A DNA stretch of 64,000 nt from Bacteroidales bacterium (GTDB taxonomy: Bacteria; Bacteroidota; Bacteroidia; Bacteroidales; UBA4417): NCBI GenBank assembly GCA_030654075.1, contig JAURYB010000084.1, positions 1 through 64,000 on the forward strand. Direction: 5' to 3'. Of this stretch, positions 25,331-34,325 are shown in pieces (position 1 is the first letter of the stretch; every line of letters begins with the position of its first letter). The notes under the pieces were generated by a model. It made no database searches, had not been told where the DNA came from, and saw nothing but the letters and a program-made list of their open reading frames with translations. A program made the position numbers and the translations under genes.

Positions 25331-26341
25331 ATGAAATCAACACAATTAACCATAAAGGATATTGCAAAAAGCCTTAACGTTTCAATATCAACCGTATCGC
25401 GTGCCCTGAAAGACCATCCTGATATCAGCCAGGAAACTAAGGACCTTGTTCGCAACTATGCGGAAAAATTCAATTACCGGCCTAACGTATTGGCTCTCAG
25501 CTTGCGGCGGCAACGGAGTTATTCCATCGGGCTGATTATCCCGGCTATTGTTCATCATTTTTTCTCTTCGGTTATCAGCGGTATTGAAGAACTTGCTCAT
25601 AAGGAAGGCTATAACCTTATTATATGCCAGTCGAACGAAAATCAGTACCGCGAAATGATCAACCTGCAAACACTGATTGATCACCGTGTGGATGGCATTT
25701 TGGTTTCACTGAGTAAGACAACCCAAACATTCGAGCATTTCAGCGAAGCGCTCAACAGTGGTATGCCACTTGTTTTTTTCGACAGGGTTTGCGAACAACT
25801 AGAAGCGGATAAAGTTATAACTGATGATTACGAAGGAGGACGCATTGCTACAGAGTACCTTATTAATAAAGGCTGCAAAAACATTATTCACCTGGCAGCG
25901 CCTCAAAACCTGGTAATCGGCCGCGAAAGACGCAACGGGTATTGCGACGCGTTACGCAAAGCCGGTATTGAAGTTCGCGAGGACAGGATACTGAAATGCG
26001 ACACACGGGAAGAAGTTCAGACCCTGCGTAACCACATTCTAAACCTTGCTCCGGATATTGATGGCATATTTGTTGTAAATGACAGTACCGCTATTGCCGT
26101 AATACAGGTATTGCAGCAAAATGGCTTCAGGATACCTGAGGATATTTCAGTAATTGGATATGGCGACGGACCGAATGCTTCCATTATCAAACCGGAACTC
26201 ACCACGGTTGTGCAGAAAGGTTATGAAATGGGGCGTGAGAGTGTAAAACTTCTCTTGCAACGATTAAATAATCCCGCTGCTGATATTAATTACCAGACCA
26301 AAGTGTTTAAGCCGACGTTGAAAATAAGGCAATCCGCGTGA
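25331..26341 (+). CDS. LacI-family transcriptional regulator of the glucan locus
   Basis: This 336-residue protein has an N-terminal LacI helix-turn-helix at about residues 7-33 (T-I-K-D-I-A, then V-S-I-S-T-V-S-R-A-L-K) and a hinge ending near residue 58. A periplasmic-binding-protein-like sensor domain fills the rest, with D-x-V-C/F-F-D-R and G-Y-G-D motifs. It should bind DNA as a dimer and respond to a sugar, probably a maltose-type compound or phosphorylated derivative. It is divergent from the sus operon, with a 930-bp gap between start codons that holds the CGCAAACGTTTGCG palindrome. Repressor or activator mode cannot be told from sequence. Confidence 0.93.
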   Translation: MKSTQLTIKDIAKSLNVSISTVSRALKDHPDISQETKDLVRNYAEKFNYRPNVLALSLRRQRSYSIGLIIPAIVHHFFSSVISGIEELAHKEGYNLIICQSNENQYREMINLQTLIDHRVDGILVSLSKTTQTFEHFSEALNSGMPLVFFDRVCEQLEADKVITDDYEGGRIATEYLINKGCKNIIHLAAPQNLVIGRERRNGYCDALRKAGIEVREDRILKCDTREEVQTLRNHILNLAPDIDGIFVVNDSTAIAVIQVLQQNGFRIPEDISVIGYGDGPNASIIKPELTTVVQKGYEMGRESVKLLLQRLNNPAADINYQTKVFKPTLKIRQSA

Positions 26342-26415
26342 TGAATGTTTGAATTTGAGGTGCACTGAACTAAGAAGGGGCGAAGGGAGAGGGGGCGAAG
26401 GGCGACTTAGCGAGG

Positions 26416-26461
26416 GGCTAAAAAGCGACACGGCTTTTATAAAGAAATCTGTTTTTTAGCC
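26416..26461. terminator. Inverted repeat between the converging LacI and GH13 genes
   Basis: GGCTAAAAA (26416-26424) pairs with TTTTTAGCC (26453-26461). It lies between two converging genes and may end either transcript, though the loop is long (28 nt). The preceding bases are G-rich (GGGGCGAAGGG repeats). Confidence 0.4.
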
Positions 26462-26527
26462 GATTTCTGACCTCCGACTTCCAAATTCCATCCAATGAAA
26501 TGATCCACGAATGCATGCTGCATTACC

Positions 26528-29305
26528 TTATTGCACTATCACTTTCCGGCTCACCTGCTGGTTTCCGATCCTGACTTTAAGAATATGAATTCCTTTGCCT
26601 TTGGGTTTCCAGGGCATTTGAAGGTTAGTATTGATATTTCCCGAATATACTTTCTCCGTTTCACTGCCTGACAAGGTGAAATCCTTTATTTCACATGATG
26701 CTGACCCGGCATACAAAATCTTAATGGTACATACATCCGAAACAGGGTTTGGTGAAACAACCACAGAGAAAGGATCCTTTTGAGTCTCAAAAATCCCGTA
26801 TGATTCAGTAAATTTTTCTGTAAGATACACCCGGTATTCACCTGGTTTAAAAATCAGGTTATAATTTACATCGGTGACTACGAGTGAGTCGCCCGAAATA
26901 TAATCATACCATTTACCGGTATGCGGGAAGCCGGGAGAAACATTCGTACTTACAACACCAAAGTTGCCAAGTATAACGGCTGACTTATCACCAGAGGTGA
27001 GATATATCTTTTTAACTGCTTCTGAAACATTTAGCTGGAAATCGGTAGTGCTGAAAAGCGGGTACTTCTTTTTCAGGGTAATCAATTTAGAATATTCAGC
27101 GTACAGTTGAACGCGTTCTGCCTTGCTCATGTAATCCCAGCGGGGTGGTTTACTGGCGAGCCTGTCCGGGGTTCCGTCAGCGTCATAGTTTATGGAATAA
27201 TCGTAGCCTCGTTCACCAAACTGCCAGATCATTTTCGGGCCGGGAATGGTAAGAAAAAATGTTGCGGTTAACGCAGCCCTTTTCAGAGCTGTTGCTGTAT
27301 CTGTAATAAAATAAATTCCGCCTGACCTTCCTGCTGTGATGCAGGCATACATCTGGCGTTCCTCATCATGGCTTTCCATATAGGAAATGAGGTGCGGTTT
27401 TGACCATCCTCTTGCAAGATATGAGACCTGGCCGAAGTTGCTGTTGGCAATTACTCCCTTGGCAGCTTCATTATAATTATAGTTCATATTTCCCCAAAGC
27501 ATAATGCCGAAATTGGCCAGTACTTTCTCTTCGCTGTTATCAGAAAGGTGCTCAAAAATAACATAAGCATTGGGGTTTCTTTTCCACATTTCAGTGGCCA
27601 TACGTTCCAGGATAGCAATACGGGAAGCATCATAAGCCCAACCGTCGCCTACTGTGTTGGTAAATCCTTTTGTAAAATCGAAACGGAAACCATCGAGATG
27701 GAATTCACTCATCCAGTAAGATGTAATACTGTCGACCAGTTTTTTTGTATCCGCGCTTTCGTGATTAAAGTCGCTTCCCCAGCTATAGCTTGTATTCGGT
27801 GAGGTGACATTGTACCATGGATTGTTGGCAGCAGGCCGCGAATTGGCCGCGTCCCAATAAAGCATTACAAGTGGTGATGTTCCGTAGGAATGATTGAGTA
27901 CCATATCGCCAATAACAGCAATGCCCAATTGATGGCATGTATCGACCAATTGTTTTAATTTATCCTGGTTTCCGTAATATTTATCAACAGCGAAATAATA
28001 ATTCGGATTGTAGCCCCAGCTTAGATTTCCCTCGAATTCGCTGACAGGCATAAGTTCTATGGCATTTATGCCTAAGGTGTGCAAATACCCGATTGTATCG
28101 ATAACCGACTGGAAGGTATGCTTATCCGTAAAATCACGAACCAGTAATTCATAAATAACAAGGTCGGTTTTTGCCGGTGGAGCAAAAGTGGCCGACTTCC
28201 AGATATAAGGCTTTTGAGCGGTTTGGAATACGGTTGCAATTCCGGAAGTTTTGCCAGCCGGATAAGGTATCAGTCCGGGATAAGTATCGGCAGAAATATA
28301 CTGGTCATTCCATGGGTCACTGACTTTGTTGGCGTAAGGATCACCGATACGAATATTGTTATCGACAAGGTATTGAAAAATATATTCTTTACCTGCGACC
28401 AGTCCGTCGAGTTTTAACCAATATCGGTTACCATCGGTTGTGCGGTTCATGTATGAGGATTGATCAGGAATCCAGTTGTTGAAATCACCAATCACATAAG
28501 CAAAGGACTTGAAAGGAGCATACAGGCATAAAAGCACTGAAGTTTCACTTAAGTAGTTAATTCCGTCCTTCATACCAGTCGGCAGATCAGCAACAGGTAC
28601 GGCAGGACGAACATAATAATAAAATGAGTCGGCAACCATTGCCGTGTTGGTTTTTGCAATCGCTTTTACAAGGTATTGTCCGTAAGCGGATGCTGTTACA
28701 GAAGTACTTATCTGGTTTGTATTGGTTGCAGCAACTTTTAACCCGTCAACATACAATAAGGTAGAATCAGCAAATAAGGATGAAACACTTACGGGTATAG
28801 TTTGATTAAGGTCGACAAAGATAAAATTATCGGTAGGATTGGTTATGCTTACACTCAGACTCGAAGGGTAAACGTCATAAAAAATATCGCCTCCGGCTTC
28901 CGTTTTGCCTGTTTTGGTTCCGTCGGAACTGCGGAAAACAAAAGCCAGTTTCTGAATCACTTCACCGGCAGGCACACTATAAAAGTCGCGAATCGAAGGA
29001 CTGATAATCAGTTTCCACAAATTATTACCTAATGAAGTTAGTTTACAGACATCTATGTTCTCAGTCCAGCCTGCTTTTACATATTTCCAGTCCGAGGAAC
29101 TGGTACTCAGATTCGTGATCACACCGGTGTGAGCATAGATATCACCTGTATATCCAAGCAATCCGGCATTCCCCAGCGCTGCGTCAAAAATTACTTCAAC
29201 ACTGTCTTGGTCAGTTGGCAAAGCGGGTGTTACAGTGATAACCTGGCTAAAACCGTTTGTCAACAGGAGAGCAAAAATACTGATAAGAAAGTAAAGCTTT
29301 TTCAT
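26528..29305 (-). CDS. Secreted GH13 alpha-amylase with T9SS sorting domain
   Basis: This 925-residue protein has a signal peptide (cleavage near residue 20), two N-terminal beta-rich domains (about 21-235), a CBM48-like module (about 250-340, with G-D-F-N-N-W), and a GH13 barrel. Its catalytic residues are D543 (G-F-R-F-D), E585 (V-I-F-E-H) and D647 (S-H-D-E-E). The last 80 or so residues, from V-S-P-N-P-V-S-D, are a type IX secretion C-terminal domain, so it is exported to the surface or medium. It probably makes the first cuts in alpha-glucan; pullulanase or branching specificity is possible because of the CBM48-like module. It follows the periplasmic GH13 by 166 bp. Confidence 0.92.
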   Translation of the reverse strand: MKKLYFLISIFALLLTNGFSQVITVTPALPTDQDSVEVIFDAALGNAGLLGYTGDIYAHTGVITNLSTSSSDWKYVKAGWTENIDVCKLTSLGNNLWKLIISPSIRDFYSVPAGEVIQKLAFVFRSSDGTKTGKTEAGGDIFYDVYPSSLSVSITNPTDNFIFVDLNQTIPVSVSSLFADSTLLYVDGLKVAATNTNQISTSVTASAYGQYLVKAIAKTNTAMVADSFYYYVRPAVPVADLPTGMKDGINYLSETSVLLCLYAPFKSFAYVIGDFNNWIPDQSSYMNRTTDGNRYWLKLDGLVAGKEYIFQYLVDNNIRIGDPYANKVSDPWNDQYISADTYPGLIPYPAGKTSGIATVFQTAQKPYIWKSATFAPPAKTDLVIYELLVRDFTDKHTFQSVIDTIGYLHTLGINAIELMPVSEFEGNLSWGYNPNYYFAVDKYYGNQDKLKQLVDTCHQLGIAVIGDMVLNHSYGTSPLVMLYWDAANSRPAANNPWYNVTSPNTSYSWGSDFNHESADTKKLVDSITSYWMSEFHLDGFRFDFTKGFTNTVGDGWAYDASRIAILERMATEMWKRNPNAYVIFEHLSDNSEEKVLANFGIMLWGNMNYNYNEAAKGVIANSNFGQVSYLARGWSKPHLISYMESHDEERQMYACITAGRSGGIYFITDTATALKRAALTATFFLTIPGPKMIWQFGERGYDYSINYDADGTPDRLASKPPRWDYMSKAERVQLYAEYSKLITLKKKYPLFSTTDFQLNVSEAVKKIYLTSGDKSAVILGNFGVVSTNVSPGFPHTGKWYDYISGDSLVVTDVNYNLIFKPGEYRVYLTEKFTESYGIFETQKDPFSVVVSPNPVSDVCTIKILYAGSASCEIKDFTLSGSETEKVYSGNINTNLQMPWKPKGKGIHILKVRIGNQQVSRKVIVQ

Positions 29306-29471
29306 ACGGGTGCGGATTAAGAAGAAGGCAAATTTAACGTATTTTGGTTCAGGTAGTATAAATTATCCGACAACACAATGCTGTTACCCGGTAATTGATG
29401 GTAAAACCAAATAATTTAACAAAGGATTCAGCTAAATATGAAGATTCTGTTTTATGTATGTTATCAGGCTG

Positions 29472-31319
29472 TTAATCAACTTTTTTCAGTACAACGGCTG
29501 ATAAAGTTTTCAGAACTATTGAATTGCCGGTAACTTTATTATTGGTCAGCAAATCTATCCAATTTGAACCAGGAGGAAGAGCAAAACCTTGCGAAGTTGC
29601 CTCCAGGTTGAAGATTACGATTATCTCATCCTTAGCATCAGAACGTTTGTAGGCAAGTTTTTTGCCTTCGGCCGCCAGGAATGTAATATCGCCGGTTGCC
29701 AGTATAGGGTTGCTTTTTCGGATACGGATCAGTTTCTTATAGAAATTGAATTGTATCTGGTTAAAGGCAACTTTATCGTAAGTTTTTTTACCTGGTTGAA
29801 TGTTGTTCCTGGTTTCGGGATCAAATTTTAGTTCTTTCCACATCAATGGTTTCCGGCAATTGGGATCATCTGCGCCCCACATCCCCATTTCCTCACCATT
29901 CCAGATTTGGGGCGCTCCAATGCTGGTAAAAAGATGAACCAGGTACAATTGCAGGCGTTTGTATGATTCAGCATCAGGCTTGCCGGTTTTATAATCCTTA
30001 TTCTCATTCGGATTCGCTTGAAACTTATACTTATTCGGGTTGTAAAAGTCGCTTAACAATCTTGGTGTATCGTGTGTGGATGAAGTATTCATCATGGCAT
30101 ACCTGTTTGCCGGCAGCAGTCGGTTCCACTGAAACTGAAGGCTGTCCTTTAATTGCATCGCGGTGATTTCATTACTGGTTTTGGCAAAGAAGTATCGTGC
30201 AGGGCGATAGGAATGGTAAAACATAACAGCATCAAACACATCGCCGCCCGTAAAAGGAACAGGATCCATAAATTGGTTGGGCCATTGTTCCCACCAAATT
30301 TCTCCTATAAGGTAAGCCTCAGGTTGTACTGTACGCACGAATTTGCGATAATCGCGCCAGAATCCCAGCCCGATATGGTCAGCAACATCAAGCCGGAAGC
30401 CATCTATTCCTTTGGTTGCATCCTCATCAGGAGCCAGCCATCGTTTGGTAACAGCAAAAATATGTTGTTTAGGACCTTCGCTTATATTTCCTTCGTAGGC
30501 GTGACCTGTCCTTCGTTCGGTAGTAAGATCCACTTTTTTAATTTCAGGCAGGTATTTATTGCCAAGCCAACCTTCATATTTAAATTCATTTTCGGCTGTA
30601 GCCGGATTGTCGAAGGTTGTAACGTTATACCAGTCTTTACAAACTGATTTTTCCTGGTTTTTAACAAGATCTTCAAAAGCCCAGAAGGAAGTACCTGTGT
30701 GATTCCACGAGTAGTCCATAATCACTTTCATTCCCCGTTTGTGTGCTTCTTCAATTACTTTAAGAAACATTTTATCGGCGGCAGTCCATTCCCAGGTGGA
30801 TGGATCATCCGGTTTTTCCGAAGCAATCAGTTTATTGTCTCCAACCGGATCGGGTCCGAAGTTTACATCAACGTGATGATAATTACGGGCATCGTATTTG
30901 TGTAAAGATGGGGCATCGTTGATAGGATTAAAAAACAATGCGGTTACACCCAGATCCTGGAGGTAATCGAGCTTGTTTAAAACTCCCTGCAAATCACCGC
31001 CATACCTGCGGTATTGAACCGCATCGTTAAAATCCTTGCCTGATTTTACGGCCCACGATTCCTGATTGTACCAGTCATGAGTCCATGGTGTAATGGACCA
31101 TCCGGCAGGAGTTTTGATTTTCATAAACGGAACGTCCATATTCTCCGGATTGGGATCGTTGGATTTATCTCCGTTATTGAAGCGTTCGACAAAAATCTGG
31201 TACCAGATAACGCTTTTAGCCCACGAAGGCGGTTCGTTAAAAGGAGAAGGCGTGTTTTGTGCTTTCACCAAAGTGAACGAGACAGAAATGGACAGAAGAA
31301 GAAAAATTATATGTTTCAT
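29472..31319 (-). CDS. Exported GH13 alpha-amylase / neopullulanase-like enzyme
   Basis: This 615-residue protein has a signal peptide with likely cleavage after V-K-A near residue 20, and no lipobox or T9SS domain, so it is probably periplasmic. The GH13 barrel has the W-N-H-T-G motif at 205-209, nucleophile D311 (G-F-R-L-D), acid/base E340 (I-G-E-I-W-W) and D417 (T-H-D-T-P-R). A C-terminal beta domain finishes the protein. The type fits a SusA-like neopullulanase that shortens imported oligosaccharides before inner-membrane uptake. It lies 62 bp after the GH127/esterase gene and upstream of the T9SS amylase. Exact linkage specificity is not determined. Confidence 0.92.
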   Translation of the reverse strand: MKHIIFLLLSISVSFTLVKAQNTPSPFNEPPSWAKSVIWYQIFVERFNNGDKSNDPNPENMDVPFMKIKTPAGWSITPWTHDWYNQESWAVKSGKDFNDAVQYRRYGGDLQGVLNKLDYLQDLGVTALFFNPINDAPSLHKYDARNYHHVDVNFGPDPVGDNKLIASEKPDDPSTWEWTAADKMFLKVIEEAHKRGMKVIMDYSWNHTGTSFWAFEDLVKNQEKSVCKDWYNVTTFDNPATAENEFKYEGWLGNKYLPEIKKVDLTTERRTGHAYEGNISEGPKQHIFAVTKRWLAPDEDATKGIDGFRLDVADHIGLGFWRDYRKFVRTVQPEAYLIGEIWWEQWPNQFMDPVPFTGGDVFDAVMFYHSYRPARYFFAKTSNEITAMQLKDSLQFQWNRLLPANRYAMMNTSSTHDTPRLLSDFYNPNKYKFQANPNENKDYKTGKPDAESYKRLQLYLVHLFTSIGAPQIWNGEEMGMWGADDPNCRKPLMWKELKFDPETRNNIQPGKKTYDKVAFNQIQFNFYKKLIRIRKSNPILATGDITFLAAEGKKLAYKRSDAKDEIIVIFNLEATSQGFALPPGSNWIDLLTNNKVTGNSIVLKTLSAVVLKKVD

Positions 31320-31381
31320 ACTAAGCTATTTTTAACAAAATAAATGTTTTATTCAGTTGAATGACAATGACTTACTAAGTG

Positions 31382-34192
31382 CTATTTTCCAAGAAGGAAT
31401 AAAGCAGGAATATTGAATCGTTTGTTCCAGGCTTTTTCCGTATGGTTTTCGCCGGGGAATTCACGGGTAATCCAGTTTTTGGATGTATAACCTTTCTCTT
31501 TCATAATTTCATCGGCTTGCAGCTGATATGGTTTATAGAAGGCATCCAGCGTTTCAGTGCCGAAATCGAAATAAATCTTGAGGTTCACAGGCAAAGGTAA
31601 GTGATCTTTCAGGTATTTTAAAAATGCAGCCGGAACAGGATTGTTTTCACCTGGTAAAGTTCCAGGCCAATGGGTTGAAAGGCAGGCGGCACCGCCAAAA
31701 ACATCCGGATATTCGCAGATGGAATACATCGATATCAATCCACCCATGCTTGAACCTGAAATAAAAGTATTTTGCTGATCTTTCAGTGTTGAGAATGTGC
31801 TGTCAATAAATGGTTTTAATTCAGTGACTACAAATTTAAGATAGTTATCTGAGATTGGGCCACCTTCCATCAAAAGCATTTTATTTTCACCCACTGTAAT
31901 GTTAAGCAGATCGGTTTTTTCAGAATCCGACAAATACTTAAGCGCTTTCTGAGGGAAATATTCAACATGTCTTTTGGGTGTATTCCAGATGCCGACGACA
32001 ATACAGTCTTTAATTTTTCTCTCTTTTATCAGTTTGCCAAGGATTTCGTCAACACCCCATTCCTGGTGATTCCAGTTGGTGGTGCTATCAAAAAGCATTT
32101 GCCCGTCGTGCATATATAAAACCGCGTATTTTTTACCGGGATCGTAACCATCTGGCAGCCACACATCAATATTACGCGCTTCGACATGTACTGATGGGAA
32201 ATTCTCAAAACGTTTTATTGTTCCGTAAGCCGTTTGTACCTGGCTTTTAAAAGTTTGCTGCCTCAGAATTGTTGCGCCCAGGGGCAGCAAGGTAACCTCT
32301 TCGCTTTTTTGTGTTTTTTCATTTACCAGGGTTGTTTTCATCTCGATGCTTTTCCAGATGTTTTCGGATCCTTCTACCGGTCTGACTTTAATTTTCGGAG
32401 TTTGTACGCAGGAGAATCTATATTTTGCCAGGTTAATAGGTTCGTAGCCGAAGTCTTTAAAATCACTTGTAGGAAACGTTTTGGTGATTATCTCGCGGCT
32501 CTCGATGGGTAAAGCAAACACAAGCGCTCCATAGGTGAAATAATATTCCTTGTTCATATCCTGCTTTATTTCGGGTTCAGCGCTTAGCTCAAGTTTGATG
32601 GTTTCAGTATTATGCCAGGTTTTTCTGATTGTAATATATCCGTCTTCAATGGTGTATTTGCAATTCAATTTGAAGGTGCCAGCCCAAGAAGGTTTCCTGA
32701 TTTTAAGACTGAAAGAAACAGGCTTTTTAACTGTAACCTGGTATTCGATTGTATTCTCAAAAGGATATGAAGTAATTTCATAAATCTGAACATCCACCCC
32801 TTTAATACTTGTCTGAACGTCACAAGGGCCCGGCAGAACTGCCAGAATTCCATCGCTATCTCTCATCAACATCGACCTAACAAAATATGGAGTGATACGA
32901 CCTGCATTAGGCACGCAGCATACAGCCACATCCTGGTGAGCAGGAGAATACTTGTAACGGGTCTGATTCCGGCCAGGTTCCGTTTCGCCGTTTTTTGTGC
33001 CCATCATCTCGAAGGAATTATCGGTTTTCAGGTAAGCAATACAGGAATGATCAGGATTGCGAGAGCCTTGTGCCGCGTTGTAGAAAATTCTTTCGATTTC
33101 ACCGGCATTTTCGGTTTCACCACTTTTTTGAAACAAAACGGAATAGCTATCCATTAATTCCTGCAGCGAACAGTATTCGTAGCCGGTATGCGTAGCATCT
33201 GCCGTTCTTGCACCAATCCATTCATCGCCTATAGCTCCGCCGGTTGAGGTAGTGCATTTTTGAATCCTTGAAACGTAAACTTTAAGTGCTTTTTTAAGTT
33301 CCTCATTCCCGGATGCATAAGCAGCTACAATTAGTGGGCGCAAATGTTCGTAAGTATGTGCGCCATGCGACTGAAGCTTGTAATTCGAATCCAGGATATT
33401 GGCAAGCTGAACATCTTTTTCAGAAGAATAGTTTTTGGAAAAATTCAAATATAAAAATAAGGCATAATCCTGGTGTTTTTTATCCCTGGTAAGCTGGTAC
33501 ATCCGGTCAAGTATATCCGTGAACATGAGCCCGTGAGCAACTCCACCCGAAAACTCATTGCCAACATTAAACGGATCAGATTGGTTGACGGGATAATTCT
33601 GCATCACATTATCCACCGCTTTCACAAGCGCATTCCACACTTTCGGATCCCGTGTATATTCATACCAGCTAAGCAAACCCCTATAAAGCGTGGTTTTCGA
33701 CCAAAGCTCACCATTTTCGGAATGAAAATTATAGCGTAATTCCTTATCATAAATCCCAAGGTAACCGTCTTTATCCTGGGTTGCCAGTATCTGGTCAATA
33801 TATTTCTGTGCTTTTTCGATGCCTTGTTTATCATCCAGTAAGAGCACATTCCGTATATATCCATCCCACCAGTTCGATTGTGTTTCGGAATTCCACCACT
33901 TGTATTGCTCATCGCCTTCAGCATCGCCCGATTTCAGGTTGCCCAGATCTTTGGTTTTACTGTTTTTATGAATTCTGTCCTCGCCATAAATCGGATCATT
34001 GATCAGGTCGGGAACAAGTTTGTCAAGGTTCCCGACGAATCCTTCAACATCCTTCTGCATCTGGGTTTTGATCCAGCCGGCAGGTTTGATTTCTCCGAAA
34101 TTCAGGAACTGGTATTTTTCAGCCATTGGCTTTTGAGCGTTCATTGTATAACCAGCAAGTATTAAAGTGCTTATCATGACAAGTTTCTTCAT
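31382..34192 (-). CDS. GH127-type beta-L-arabinofuranosidase fused to an esterase domain
   Basis: This 936-residue exported fusion has a signal peptide ending near M-N-A-Q (residue 20). Residues about 25-640 are a DUF1680/GH127-type domain with candidate active-site residues E324, E339, C341 and the pair C425-C426, matching the cysteine nucleophile and zinc ligands known for HypBA1. Residues about 650-936 are an alpha/beta-hydrolase esterase with G-S-S-M-G (nucleophile S815), D876 and H917. Together these could remove an arabinofuranosyl group and an ester from one glycan. It sits between GH92 and two GH13 genes, unexpected in a pure starch locus. GH127-family enzymes have other activities, so the substrate is open. 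Confidence 0.85.
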   Translation of the reverse strand: MKKLVMISTLILAGYTMNAQKPMAEKYQFLNFGEIKPAGWIKTQMQKDVEGFVGNLDKLVPDLINDPIYGEDRIHKNSKTKDLGNLKSGDAEGDEQYKWWNSETQSNWWDGYIRNVLLLDDKQGIEKAQKYIDQILATQDKDGYLGIYDKELRYNFHSENGELWSKTTLYRGLLSWYEYTRDPKVWNALVKAVDNVMQNYPVNQSDPFNVGNEFSGGVAHGLMFTDILDRMYQLTRDKKHQDYALFLYLNFSKNYSSEKDVQLANILDSNYKLQSHGAHTYEHLRPLIVAAYASGNEELKKALKVYVSRIQKCTTSTGGAIGDEWIGARTADATHTGYEYCSLQELMDSYSVLFQKSGETENAGEIERIFYNAAQGSRNPDHSCIAYLKTDNSFEMMGTKNGETEPGRNQTRYKYSPAHQDVAVCCVPNAGRITPYFVRSMLMRDSDGILAVLPGPCDVQTSIKGVDVQIYEITSYPFENTIEYQVTVKKPVSFSLKIRKPSWAGTFKLNCKYTIEDGYITIRKTWHNTETIKLELSAEPEIKQDMNKEYYFTYGALVFALPIESREIITKTFPTSDFKDFGYEPINLAKYRFSCVQTPKIKVRPVEGSENIWKSIEMKTTLVNEKTQKSEEVTLLPLGATILRQQTFKSQVQTAYGTIKRFENFPSVHVEARNIDVWLPDGYDPGKKYAVLYMHDGQMLFDSTTNWNHQEWGVDEILGKLIKERKIKDCIVVGIWNTPKRHVEYFPQKALKYLSDSEKTDLLNITVGENKMLLMEGGPISDNYLKFVVTELKPFIDSTFSTLKDQQNTFISGSSMGGLISMYSICEYPDVFGGAACLSTHWPGTLPGENNPVPAAFLKYLKDHLPLPVNLKIYFDFGTETLDAFYKPYQLQADEIMKEKGYTSKNWITREFPGENHTEKAWNKRFNIPALFLLGK

Positions 34193-34325
34193 ATTCCGTT
34201 TGTTTTAATCATTTCAGAAATTTGATTCTTCAAATTAAATTATCTTACTTTCTTCTAAGTCAATTAGTTAAAGTCCTATTCTTTAATCATGTAGATTCCT
34301 GCGGGGTTATTATAAAACCAGGCTT

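Noticed and set aside
30153-30647. A 164-codon plus-strand frame inside the periplasmic GH13 gene.
   Set aside because: The minus frame has the full GH13 catalytic set; the plus frame shows no domain.
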